Made by a program: the position numbers and the translations under genes | Notes under the pieces: generated by a model | Database searches by the model: none | The model's input: only the letters and a program-made list of their open reading frames with translations | What the model was told of the DNA's origin: nothing | Source of the DNA: an uncultured Anaerolineae bacterium | GTDB taxonomy: Bacteria; Chloroflexota; Anaerolineae; Promineifilales; Promineifilaceae | Assembly: GCA_905479495.1 (NCBI GenBank) | Contig: CAJQMR010000044.1 | Span: 1-46,860 of the forward strand | DNA: 46,860 nucleotides | Reading direction: 5' to 3' | In this document: in pieces, positions 33,402 to 41,030 of the stretch | Numbering within the stretch: the stretch's first letter is position 1 | How the letters are laid out: each line of letters begins with the position of its first letter

Positions 33402-34649
33402 TTGCAAAAACAATTGTACAAACCACTTTGGGATTACATCCCCATCACCGACTATCGTCGCCCAGCAACGCCTGTGCATGAAACGGTGCGCTACGGCTGC
33501 CAAACGTGGTTATCCCGTTTTCAGCCACGTTTGTTTGGTCGCGATCGCTTTTTCTCCATGCCACCTTACTTGCTCAATCGGGCTGCCCCCCCGCCTGACG
33601 CTGAACAAATTATCACGGCCCTGACGTCTGCCCTGCACGGCTGGGAGCTTTCTAAAGAACCTGAGCAAATGGTGCGGGTGTTGGTGGGGCCGCCGGGCAG
33701 CGGGGTGGAGCAGGCAACCCTGGCCTTGGCCAAACAAAATGGTTGGCAAATTATGGGCGCGCCCTCGGTGCGACAAATTTTAGCGGGAGGGGATGCCTGG
33801 TTGGACAAGGTGACACGACCTTCACTATTGCCGCTGGTAATTCCCCGGCTGGGTAAATGTTTTTTGCGCCATCAGGAAGGGCTGGAACTGTTGAGCCGTC
33901 TGTTGGATTGGCTGCAAACAACCCGCCGCCGCTGCCTGATCGCCTGTGATAGTTGGGCCTGGGCTTACCTGAAGAAGACGCTGCAAATTGATGTGATGGT
34001 GCCTACGCCGCTGGTTCTGGCTCCTTTTGACGGCTCTAAGGTACAGTTTTGGCTGCCTTTTTTAGCGAACCGCATTCATAACGGCCGTTTCATTTTTCGC
34101 CAAATGGAAGATGGTAAGCTGATTTTCCCTCTGGCTGAAGCGTACAATAAGGCCGTGGCCCACTACCGTGCGCCAGGCCAAATAGAACGGTACGGTGATT
34201 GGGTTTCGGTCCATCACTTCTTCCGGCAGTTGGCGGCCCATGGGCGTGGCTCGCCCGGCGTTATCTGGCAGCTGTGGCGGCAAAGTCTGGAAGTAACGGT
34301 TGAGGGAAAAATAGCAGACCTCATGCCTGAGGCATCGCTTGATGACGATAAACGATACACCGTCTGGGTACAGCCGTGGTCTCGTTTGCAGTTACCAACG
34401 ATGCCAGGCCATTTGGGCACCAACGAATCGCTGGTGTTGCACACCATTTTGCTGCATGGTGGTGCCTCAGCTACCCTCATTGCCGATCTCACACCACTCT
34501 CGCATAACGAAGTGCGCCGCATTTTGCAGCTATTTTGGCGGGCAAACTTACTGGAAAAAGAAGAGGAGTTGTGGCAGGTGCCGCTGTTAGCTTATCCTGC
34601 TGTGCGCAGCTTTTTGGCCAATGAAGGGTATTTGGTAGACGAATTTTAG
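33402..34649 (+). CDS. Degenerate AAA/STAND-like ATPase encoded next to an MscS channel
   Basis: 415 residues, TTG start behind AGGAG. The Walker A region reads VLVGPPGSGVEQATLALA: the glycine-rich turn is there but the essential Lys-Ser/Thr is replaced by Val-Glu. RRCLIACDSWAW fits a Walker B strand. Further on, HHFFRQLAAHGRGSPGVIWQLWRQSL is a helical sensor-like region resembling AAA-type proteins, and the C-terminal 90 residues look like a winged helix (LVLHTILLHGGASATLIADLTPLSHNEVRRILQLFWRANLLEK). From memory, ATPases of this layout occur beside MscS genes in other bacteria. Role unknown; it may gate, sense for or assemble with the channel. Confidence 0.65.
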   Translation: MQKQLYKPLWDYIPITDYRRPATPVHETVRYGCQTWLSRFQPRLFGRDRFFSMPPYLLNRAAPPPDAEQIITALTSALHGWELSKEPEQMVRVLVGPPGSGVEQATLALAKQNGWQIMGAPSVRQILAGGDAWLDKVTRPSLLPLVIPRLGKCFLRHQEGLELLSRLLDWLQTTRRRCLIACDSWAWAYLKKTLQIDVMVPTPLVLAPFDGSKVQFWLPFLANRIHNGRFIFRQMEDGKLIFPLAEAYNKAVAHYRAPGQIERYGDWVSVHHFFRQLAAHGRGSPGVIWQLWRQSLEVTVEGKIADLMPEASLDDDKRYTVWVQPWSRLQLPTMPGHLGTNESLVLHTILLHGGASATLIADLTPLSHNEVRRILQLFWRANLLEKEEELWQVPLLAYPAVRSFLANEGYLVDEF

Positions 34650-34656
34650 AGCCTTG

Positions 34657-34720
34657 AGGACTGGCAGTCCTTACATTGATGTGTCAGGAAGAAAAAGTAC
34701 GTTGCAGGACTGCCAGTCCT
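34657..34720. repeat. AGGACTGSCAGTCCT palindrome pair (family C)
   Basis: AGGACTGGCAGTCCT (34657-34671) and AGGACTGCCAGTCCT (34706-34720), each a palindrome and complementary to each other. They lie between the ATPase stop codon and the MscS ribosome binding site. The same pair recurs at 43711-43772. Confidence 0.75.
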
Positions 34721-34740
34721 GAAACGTGGAGGTTGTGAAA

Positions 34741-35538
34741 ATGATTGAACCAACTGAAATTGTGTCCCATCTAACGCAGAGTAATGTGATACGCATCATT
34801 GCTATTTTGATGCTTGTTTGGCTTATTTTACGCGGATTACAATGGTTTCTACCCTGGCTAACAGAGCAAATTCCCAGCCGTTTTCGCTTGTATGTGCTGC
34901 CGCTACTGCCTATCTTGCAGCTGGTGCTGGTTGTATTGGCCTTGATGCGTATCGTGCCCTTGGTGGTTGACCCCACGCCAGAAAATGTGCTGGCGATCTC
35001 TGGGGCGGTGGCCATTACGGTGGGCTTTGCCTTCCAGGATTATGTGAGCAGCTTGATTGCCGGAATTGTGACGATTTATGAACGGCCGTATCGCATTGGT
35101 GATTGGGTGCGGATTGGCGAGGCCTACGGCGAAGTCATTGCTTTGGGCTTCCGCTCTATTCAGCTGGTGACCCCCGATGACACTGTGGTGCTGATTCCCC
35201 ATAAGCTGATGTGGGACAACATCATCTACAATGATAACAGCGGCCAACGGGAGCACCAATGTGTAGCCGACTTTTACCTGCACCCCGAGCATGATGCGGA
35301 AATTGTGCGCCAAAAGCTGCGCCAGGTGGCCCTCACCAGCCCGTATTTGCAGCTGGATCGCCCAATTTCTGTGGTTGTGATTGAAAAACCGTGGGGGACG
35401 CATTACCGTCTCAAAGCGTATCCTATCGATGGGCGGGATCAATTCAAATTTACGTCGGACATGACGGTGCGGGGCAAGGCGGCGCTGGCCTTGTTAGGGG
35501 TGAAGCCAGCCAGCGTACCGGTGGCGGTGGCGGCTTAA
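34741..35538 (+). CDS. MscS-family mechanosensitive channel
   Basis: 265 residues, close to the minimal MscS size. Transmembrane helices at about 15-35 and 50-75, the pore-lining helix (LAISGAVAITVGFAFQDYVSSLIAGIVTIYERPYRIGDWV) and the beta domain (EAYGEVIALGFRSIQLVTPDDTVVLIPHKLMWDNIIYN) are clear. MscS opens on membrane tension and protects against osmotic downshock. ATG at 34741 has GGAGG nine bases upstream; the frame's GTG at 34726 is inside that site. The octamer writes RPY into the conserved R-P-(F/Y) of the family. Confidence 0.92.
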   Translation: MIEPTEIVSHLTQSNVIRIIAILMLVWLILRGLQWFLPWLTEQIPSRFRLYVLPLLPILQLVLVVLALMRIVPLVVDPTPENVLAISGAVAITVGFAFQDYVSSLIAGIVTIYERPYRIGDWVRIGEAYGEVIALGFRSIQLVTPDDTVVLIPHKLMWDNIIYNDNSGQREHQCVADFYLHPEHDAEIVRQKLRQVALTSPYLQLDRPISVVVIEKPWGTHYRLKAYPIDGRDQFKFTSDMTVRGKAALALLGVKPASVPVAVAA

Positions 35539-35539
35539 G

Positions 35540-35597
35540 TAACTGGGTAATTGAGTAATTAGGTAATTGGATAATTTGCCATTCAATAATTCAATGA
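35540..35597. repeat. Family B repeat between convergent genes
   Basis: Units of GGGTAATTGAGTAATTAGGTAATTGGATAATT and its inverse TTCAATAATTCAATGATTA. Begins immediately after the MscS stop codon and ends at the stop of the converging gene. Confidence 0.65.
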
Positions 35598-35993
35598 TTA
35601 GATGAATCTCGCTCGCTGGGGGCGGCGCGACGGCCGTAATGGCACCTGCTGTAAAAAAGGGAAGGCAGGTTGCCAGGAGGGAGCCATTGGTGTGGTGACG
35701 GCTTTACGGGCCGGTTGGCACTCATCAGCGCGGATGAGCCATTCACGCCGCACGGATAGGCGGGCTTCCTGATAACTGGTGCCTGTACGGCGGGCTTCAA
35801 AGGTGGCCAGACGATCCAGCAGGGCGGCGGGCACGGCCGTTACATCCAAATAATAAACCGGCACATCGCCCCAGCGTTGGGTGCAGGCCAGATGGGGTAA
35901 GGGGAATTTTATGGGGAGTTCGGTACGGCCGTACACTTTCTCCCACCGTTTGGCTCTGTTTTCATTAATTGGAGTAATCACATACTGTGCCAT
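35598..35993 (-). CDS. Uncharacterised protein under an SOS-like promoter
   Basis: 131 residues; family not recognised. N-terminus MAQYVITPINENRAKRWEKVYGR, then a core RWGDVPVYYLDVTAVPAALLDRLATFEARRTGTSYQEARLSVRREWLI, then a disordered Pro/Arg tail ending in RARFI. No membrane segment. AAGGAT is seven bases before the ATG. A good promoter and a GAACAATTGTTC palindrome lie just upstream. Octamers write TAV, YGR and an RP in the tail. Confidence 0.6.
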   Translation of the reverse strand: MAQYVITPINENRAKRWEKVYGRTELPIKFPLPHLACTQRWGDVPVYYLDVTAVPAALLDRLATFEARRTGTSYQEARLSVRREWLIRADECQPARKAVTTPMAPSWQPAFPFLQQVPLRPSRRPQRARFI

Positions 35994-36013
35994 CTGGTTA
36001 TCCTTGCTAATTT

Positions 36014-36057
36014 AGAACAATTGTTCTGATTTTAGCATAGAACAACGCACTTGTCTA
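36014..36057 (-). promoter_or_regulatory. Promoter with a LexA-like GAAC-N4-GTTC operator
   Basis: On the minus strand: TAGACA (36057-36052), 17-base spacer, TAAAAT (36034-36029), then the perfect 14-base palindrome AGAACAATTGTTCT (36027-36014) at the expected transcription start, 21 bases before the ATG at 35993. GAAC-N4-GTTC is the operator form of Gram-positive LexA (DinR). Confidence 0.55.
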
Positions 36058-36156
36058 CCCCTGGAAAGCATAGTGATTGGACTGAATAATAAAGTGGGAA
36101 TCTGGCAGCTGGCCAGTTTTGGATGCCTGCTTACGGGAGCATGACAGAGGTCGTGC

Positions 36157-36378
36157 TTATTGGGCCAAGAGGTTTTCGATGCGGCGGTCGGGGATGAGCC
36201 ACATGATGGCGACCAGCACATACAGGCCGCCGGCCAGCCAGGTGTTTACAAAGGCCAGGGGGATGGCCACCGCATACACCACCACTGAGATTTTGCCCTT
36301 GAAATCGCTTTTTACCGCAGTGGCCAAAACGGAACCCTCGCCGTGCCGGGCGATGAGGCTGAGGCGGCTTTTGCTCAT
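36157..36378 (-). pseudogene. C-terminal fragment of a TMEM175/DUF1211-type channel
   Basis: 73 residues that match only the C-terminal part of the family: SDFKGKISVVVYAVAIPLAFVNTWLAGGLYVLVAIMWLIPDRRIE. Complete bacterial TMEM175 potassium-channel subunits are about 200 residues with six helices; this has two. The frame opens with an ATG nine bases beyond the tRNA terminator, and the missing N-terminal part is not found upstream, where the tRNA lies. I read it as a remnant left by a deletion or insertion at the tRNA gene, though a short expressed protein cannot be excluded. Confidence 0.55.
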
Positions 36379-36386
36379 AGTTTACC

Positions 36387-36427
36387 AAAAAAGGAGCCGT
36401 CAGTAATGAAAACTGAGTCGGCTCCTT
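36387..36427 (-). terminator. Intrinsic terminator of tRNA-Arg
   Basis: Perfect AAGGAGCCG / CGGCTCCTT stem (36391-36399 with 36419-36427), extended by an inner ACTCAGT/ACTGA pairing, then six T on the minus strand. It starts 32 bases after the tRNA 3' end. Confidence 0.85.
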
Positions 36428-36458
36428 GTCCTTAAAACGTTGAATTAGGTTGAAAAAG

Positions 36459-36532
36459 TGCCCCTGTCAGAATTCGAATCTGAAACCTCTGCCTTCGGAG
36501 GGCAACGCTCTATCCAATTGAGCTACAGGGGC
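36459..36532 (-). tRNA. tRNA-Arg (anticodon CCG)
   Basis: On the minus strand the acceptor GCCCCTG pairs with CAGGGGC. D arm is GCTC-AATTGGATA-GAGC. The anticodon stem TTGCC/GGCAG encloses CTCCGAA, giving anticodon CCG, which reads CGG (Arg). T arm is TCAGA-TTCGAAT-TCTGA. Discriminator A; no CCA is encoded. 74 bases. A terminator follows directly. Confidence 0.95.
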
Positions 36533-36576
36533 GAACGGTGCTGGATTTTGCCATACGCCCCTGTAAAAGTCAAATT

Positions 36577-36674
36577 CGGTAAACGGTGTTCCGTAAACGG
36601 GAAACGGCGAATCGTCATCGCTTTTCATCGGCCTTTCGGATTACCGATTACTGTTCACGGACTACCGATTACTG
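36577..36674. repeat. Family A repeat cluster at the cytochrome gene end
   Basis: CGGTAAACGG and CCGTAAACGG units, then the inverse GGATTACCGATTACTG and GACTACCGATTACTG. The last unit contains the stop codon of the cytochrome gene (minus strand). Confidence 0.6.
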
Positions 36675-37484
36675 CATCAAGCCCGCCTCCAGCAACCGTG
36701 TGTGAATATCATTAAACTGGTCGGCCTGAGTCTGGGTGATCGTGCCCAAATCGACCAGCTGAGCCAGCAAAACTTGTTGCATCTGGCCCATGTTGCCTCG
36801 CATTTGCATGCTGCGGGTCATGTTCGTTTCAAGTTCGGCGTGGACTTCAGCAAACATATCAGCTTCGTCCTGAGAAATGACGCCCTGCTCGACGGCCTGG
36901 GCTAGCATGTCTGCCTGGCGCGTGGCTTCGGCGGTGGGATCGTAGGCTTGTCCGCCCATCATATTGCCCATGTCCGGCGCGGTGCCGCTGCCCAAGGCGC
37001 GAACGTAGTTGATGAGGTCCCAGCGAGCCTGCTCGCTCAGAGCGTTTTTCCAGGTAGGCATGGCGGAGTTGAAGGGATCGCCTTGCCCGCCCTCGGAAAT
37101 GCGCCAGTAGAGGTAGTCATCCCCTAACATTTGGCTGGTGTGGGCGATGGCTACCGGTGCCGGGTCTAAATTAGCCGAGGCAGGACCATCCCCCATGCCG
37201 CCATCGCCGTGGCAGGCGGCGCAGTAGGTGGTGAAGAGCTCGCCACCACGGGCAAGCGATTCTTCGCTCGCTTCGACGGGACTGTTGAGACCAGCGTACT
37301 CTTCAGGGATAGGAGCCATATGGCGCGCCATCATGCCACTGCCCATACCGCCACCCATGCCCATGCCGTTGCCATTGCCATTGCTGGTTGGGGTGTTGGT
37401 GGGCACGGCCGTTTCCTCACCAGCGTCCGCACCACAACCGATCAACAAAAGAAGCAGCGCGCCCAAAATGAATAATTTTTTCAA
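36669..37484 (-). CDS. Cytochrome c-type lipoprotein
   Basis: About 271 residues. Lipobox LLLLLIGCG near residue 18, a Gly/Met/Asn-rich linker, then a class I cytochrome c domain with heme motif CAACH (FTTYCAACHGDGGMGDGP) and a probable axial Met (SAMPTWKNALSEQARWDLINYVRAL). The C-terminal 100 residues are helical, with two EQG(V/T)ISQDEADMF-like turns of SHOCT type (QGVISQDEADMFAEVH, LGTITQTQADQFNDIH). It is a membrane-tethered electron carrier. The start is TTG at 37484 with CGGAGGAC six bases upstream; longer starts to 37670 would bury the signal peptide behind 55 residues. Confidence 0.85.
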   Translation of the reverse strand: MKKLFILGALLLLLIGCGADAGEETAVPTNTPTSNGNGNGMGMGGGMGSGMMARHMAPIPEEYAGLNSPVEASEESLARGGELFTTYCAACHGDGGMGDGPASANLDPAPVAIAHTSQMLGDDYLYWRISEGGQGDPFNSAMPTWKNALSEQARWDLINYVRALGSGTAPDMGNMMGGQAYDPTAEATRQADMLAQAVEQGVISQDEADMFAEVHAELETNMTRSMQMRGNMGQMQQVLLAQLVDLGTITQTQADQFNDIHTRLLEAGLMQ

Positions 37485-37695
37485 GAAAGTCCTCCGATAC
37501 GTTACCAAGTTAGCTGCTAAGTATGGCGCTTTTGGCGACCAGCTTCTATTGATCATTGTCACCCAAACGGCCGTTATTTGGCCCATTTTGCAAATAAGAC
37601 AGTGGGTGTCAGGAATTGCTTGTATGATAAAAACATTCAGGGCAGCATCATGATTATATTTTGTTGGCAAAACTATTTCTTGAGGAGCAAAACAA

Positions 37696-38283
37696 ATGCA
37701 GAAAACAGCTTATTTACTCGTGTTTGATGGTCTGGCGGATTGGGAACCGGCACACATTTTGTGCGAGCTGCGCAAATCTGGGCAGTATGAAGTGCAAACA
37801 GTCGGGTTTTCGCTGGAACCTATCGTCACGATGGGCGGCGTTACCATCTTGCCAGATGTGACGCTTGAAGTGATTGAGGCGGTGGATACGGCCGTTTTCA
37901 TTTTGCCAGGTGGACACATGTGGGAACAGCAGGGCAACAAATCGCTTCAGGCGCTGCTGCGTGATTTGCACGCGCAGAACGTGCCGCTGGCGGCGATTTG
38001 TGGCGCAACGTTGGAAATTGCGCGGGCTGGCTTAACGCATCAGGTGCGGCATACCAGCAACATTCTGCAATATGTACAGGCGCTGGTGCCAGCTTATGAC
38101 GATCAGGCATATTATGTGGATGTGCCAGCCGTTACAGATCAAAATATCGTCACCGCTGATGGGTTAAGCAGTGTTGATTTTGCACGGGAAATTATCAAGC
38201 TGCTGGGCATTTACAACGAGGCAGATGCCGATGCTTGGTATGGCATGTATAAACACGGCATTTATGCACCACAGCTGGCGTAA
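37696..38283 (+). CDS. DJ-1/PfpI family protein
   Basis: 195 residues. YLLVFDGLADWEPAHILCELRK, the nucleophile-elbow Cys in LAAICGATLEIARAGL and the PGG turn (VFILPGGHMWE) are characteristic of the glutamine-amidotransferase-like DJ-1/PfpI fold. Members include chaperones, glyoxalases and peptidases; this one has no further diagnostic residues. Strong site GAGGAG before the ATG. Monocistronic, ending in a hairpin shared with the converging gene. Confidence 0.88.
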   Translation: MQKTAYLLVFDGLADWEPAHILCELRKSGQYEVQTVGFSLEPIVTMGGVTILPDVTLEVIEAVDTAVFILPGGHMWEQQGNKSLQALLRDLHAQNVPLAAICGATLEIARAGLTHQVRHTSNILQYVQALVPAYDDQAYYVDVPAVTDQNIVTADGLSSVDFAREIIKLLGIYNEADADAWYGMYKHGIYAPQLA

Positions 38284-38314
38284 GGTTGGCTGACTGAGAA
38301 TAAGAAAAAGGCGT

Positions 38315-38352
38315 GGAGACTCAGAGAATACAACGTTTTTCTCTGAGTCTCC
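38315..38352. terminator. Bidirectional hairpin between convergent genes
   Basis: Perfect 14-pair stem GGAGACTCAGAGAA / TTCTCTGAGTCTCC with a ten-base loop. T tract is imperfect on both sides. Confidence 0.55.
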
Positions 38353-38372
38353 GCATTTTGCCTTGAATTATT

Positions 38373-39077
38373 TTATTGTTTTATCACCAGGGTTAATACA
38401 AACTGATCCATGGTGCGCCACCAGCCAGACAGATGGGGAGCCGGTTGGCGTAGGCGATTGTTATCGTACCGTATTTTGAAGGGCACCCAGGTGTCAGATG
38501 CCCGTTTTGCCGGATCGATCAAGCAAGAGATGGCCTTTAAATCGACGGACGGTTCTAGCTTGAGTGCTTTGCGAACGGCCGTCTTGGCACTGCAAACGGC
38601 CGTTACCAGCAAATCTTGCTCTGTGTTTTCAATCTGGTGCATCAATGCCAGCTCCTTCTCGGTGAAATAGGCATCAATGCATTTTTGGCTGCGCGGCTGG
38701 ATGGGGTCGATCTGTGCTCCGATGGGCCAGTTTGGTTTGGCAACGGCCGTTACCAACACCTGCCCGTTGGCCTGGCTAAAGGAAAGGCTAAACTGCCCGT
38801 TGACCAGGGGTAGCTGTGATTCAATGGTTGGCATTCCGCTGGCAACGTTCCTGAGCGTGATGAGGTCCAGCGGTACGGTGGTGCCGTTTGTTTCCCAAAT
38901 GACCGTTTGCAGCAGCCGCTTGGCGGTCCAACGACCCAGCAGCCAGTCACGCCGCTGTGTTTCGCTGGGCAGGGTGGCCAGGCGATCTGCTTCACTGTCG
39001 CTCAAAAAGCAAAGAGGGTGGCCATGAACGGCCGTTTGGGGAACAACATCGTGGGATTGTGTGAGCCAATGGATCAT
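38373..39077 (-). CDS. 4'-Phosphopantetheinyl transferase-fold protein, motif residues changed
   Basis: 234 residues, Sfp-like pseudodimer. FSLSFSQANGQVLVTAVA stands where Sfp has a SxSH strand; IGAQIDPIQPR stands for the metal-binding GxDxE; and CSAKTAVRKALKLE stands for WxxKEAxxK. So the His, the first Asp and the catalytic Glu are all altered. Enzymes of this fold load acyl or peptidyl carrier proteins with the CoA arm. The KTAV sits exactly on an ACGGCCGT octamer, with another 21 bases away (VTAV). Either a divergent enzyme or a dead copy. The start is ATG with no strong binding site. Confidence 0.7.
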   Translation of the reverse strand: MIHWLTQSHDVVPQTAVHGHPLCFLSDSEADRLATLPSETQRRDWLLGRWTAKRLLQTVIWETNGTTVPLDLITLRNVASGMPTIESQLPLVNGQFSLSFSQANGQVLVTAVAKPNWPIGAQIDPIQPRSQKCIDAYFTEKELALMHQIENTEQDLLVTAVCSAKTAVRKALKLEPSVDLKAISCLIDPAKRASDTWVPFKIRYDNNRLRQPAPHLSGWWRTMDQFVLTLVIKQ

Positions 39078-39401
39078 ATTTACTCCGTTTGGTTCTAAAG
39101 AGGCTGGCTAAGACAGTGGGGTCTGAACCAGCCTAAGACTTGTGTTAATTTGAAAGGTTAGGGAAGTTGTTTAAAGGTTGGGGTACCGAACGCTATTGTA
39201 AAATTTGGCGCAGCAAGTGCAGAGTGACAACTGTCATTAGCTGCTTAGGCAAAAGGCATAACGCAGCGTGTCATTGGCTAAGTTTGGCTCGATTGGAGTA
39301 GATGCTATCCTAAGGGTTCGTTCACAAATAACTTTAGATAAGGAAACGAACCCCAAGGCTTGACCGTTTACCGAAACTCAAAAGTTAAAAACGGTCAAGC
39401 C
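39078..39401. repeat. Intergenic region with three inverted repeats
   Basis: No gene is visible. GGCTGG / CCAGCC lies near 39110-39134; AGGGTTCGTT / AACGAACCCC near 39312-39354; and a perfect 13-pair stem GGCTTGACCGTTT / AAACGGTCAAGCC at 39357-39369 and 39389-39401 touches the malQ stop codon, so it probably acts as the malQ terminator. Confidence 0.5.
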
Positions 39402-40931
39402 CTAAATGGTGGTCGCTGTTTCAGGTGGTTGGGGCACACGGCCGTATAATTCCGTCATGTCCCCCAAACGATTGGCGATGTCCTGAGTGAGCATGTGAGG
39501 CTGGTAGCGCCAGCGCCAATAGCCGCCAACCTTGCCGGGGAAGTTCATTCGCGCTTCATTGCCCAGGCCCATCAGATCTTGCAGGGTGGCAACGGCCGTA
39601 TTCGACACCGACGCATAGGCCAACCGCGTCATATCCCAGGAAATGTGCTGTCCGCTAATTTGCATGTAACGCCGAATATGGTCCCGCTCTGACTCGGTGG
39701 CGTTGTGATACCAACCCAGCACCGTTTCGTTGTCGTGCGTGCCAGTGTAAACAACCGAGTTTTTGTCGAAGGTGTGGGGCAAGAAGTTGCTGTTGCGTTC
39801 ACCGCCAAAGGCAAACTGCAAAATCTTCATGCCGGGGAAGTCAAATGTATCGCGCAAAGCGACCACGTCTGGCGTGATAACGCCCAAATCTTCAGCGATG
39901 AGCGGCAGGTCACCCAAGGCATCGCGCATTGCCTGGAAGAAAGCTGCGCCTGGCCCTTTGACCCAACGCCCGATAACGGCCGTTGGCTCATCAGCCGGAA
40001 TCTCCCAGTACGCATCAAACCCACGAAAATGGTCAATACGCACGATGTCGGCCTGGGTGAAGCACATTTGCAGGCGAGCGGTCCACCAGGGGTAGCCCGC
40101 TTCGGCCATGCGCTCCCAGCGGTAGAGCGGGTTGCCCCAGCGCTGGCCTGTCTCGCTGAAGTAGTCCGGCGGCACCCCGGCAATAACGGTGGGCGCGCCG
40201 GTTTCATCCAGGTGGAAAAGTTCTGGATTGGCCCACACATCGGCGCTGTCGAAGGCCACAAATATGGGAATGTCGCCAATGATCTGGATGCCGTGTTCAT
40301 TGGCGTACAGCTTCAGGCTGAGCCACTGTTGGAAGAAGAGGAATTGCAAAAATTTGTGCCGATCAATTTCGTGTGCCAGTTTTTCAGCCCAGCGGGCCAT
40401 GGCAGCTGGTTCGCGCAGGGCGATATCGCGCGGCCAGGTGTTCCAGACACCCCCTTCATGTTCAACGTGATGATTTTTGAGCGCCATGAAAAAGGCAAAA
40501 TCGTCTAGCCAACTGCTTTGTGCTGTGCAAAATTGTTGGTAGGCGCTGCGCTGCTCTTCCGTGCCGTGGGCCAGAAAGTGTTCATGAGCCTGCTGCAAAA
40601 GGGCGGTTTTGTACTCGATGACAGGGCCAAAATCGACGGCATGATGGGGAAAGGGGGGAACCGTGTGAACGGCCGTTTCCGGCAAATAGCCATCCCGCAC
40701 TAACCTATCGGGGCTAATCAGCAGCGGATTTCCGGCGAAGGCAGAAAATGCCTGGTAGGGCGAGTCGCCATAGCCCGTGGGGCCAAGCGGTAAAATTTGC
40801 CAGAGTGACTGCTTGCTGGCAACTAAGAAATCTACAAATTGGTAAGCAGCATCGCCAAAGTCGCCGATGCCGTAGCGACCGGGGAAACAGGTAGGATGAA
40901 GTAAGATGCCTGCGGCACGTTCAAAGCGCAT
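39402..40931 (-). CDS. malQ: 4-Alpha-glucanotransferase (GH77, amylomaltase)
   Basis: 509 residues, standard length. Catalytic motifs are intact: VRIDHFRGF (nucleophile Asp), LIAEDLGVITPDV (acid/base Glu), TGTHDNET (transition-state Asp). The N-terminus GILLHPTCFPGRYGIGDFGDAAYQF is typical. It transfers maltooligosaccharide chains and works in maltodextrin or glycogen turnover; the glycogen synthase gene directly upstream on the same strand supports the latter. Four octamers. Confidence 0.96.
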   Translation of the reverse strand: MRFERAAGILLHPTCFPGRYGIGDFGDAAYQFVDFLVASKQSLWQILPLGPTGYGDSPYQAFSAFAGNPLLISPDRLVRDGYLPETAVHTVPPFPHHAVDFGPVIEYKTALLQQAHEHFLAHGTEEQRSAYQQFCTAQSSWLDDFAFFMALKNHHVEHEGGVWNTWPRDIALREPAAMARWAEKLAHEIDRHKFLQFLFFQQWLSLKLYANEHGIQIIGDIPIFVAFDSADVWANPELFHLDETGAPTVIAGVPPDYFSETGQRWGNPLYRWERMAEAGYPWWTARLQMCFTQADIVRIDHFRGFDAYWEIPADEPTAVIGRWVKGPGAAFFQAMRDALGDLPLIAEDLGVITPDVVALRDTFDFPGMKILQFAFGGERNSNFLPHTFDKNSVVYTGTHDNETVLGWYHNATESERDHIRRYMQISGQHISWDMTRLAYASVSNTAVATLQDLMGLGNEARMNFPGKVGGYWRWRYQPHMLTQDIANRLGDMTELYGRVPQPPETATTI

Positions 40932-40972
40932 AGTGAGAACCTTTAATTAAAATTAGATTGTAATGTTATATG

Positions 40973-41030
40973 GGAGGTAATTGAGCAATTCGGTAATTTA
41001 ACTGCTCAATTACTTAATTACTCAATTACC
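40973..41030. repeat. Family B repeat at the glgA end
   Basis: GGTAATTGAG and CTCAATTACC close a longer inverted repeat with inner AATTGAG/CTCAATT units. On the minus strand the sequence GGGTAATTGAGTAATT contains the glgA stop codon. Confidence 0.65.

Noticed and set aside
33162..33503. 113-codon minus-strand frame before the ATPase gene
   Set aside because: Runs through a terminator and two hairpins, has no ribosome binding site or recognisable domain, and overlaps the ATPase gene start.
39705..40508. 267-codon plus-strand frame opposite malQ
   Set aside because: Antisense to a gene with intact GH77 catalytic motifs; no recognisable domain or ribosome binding site.
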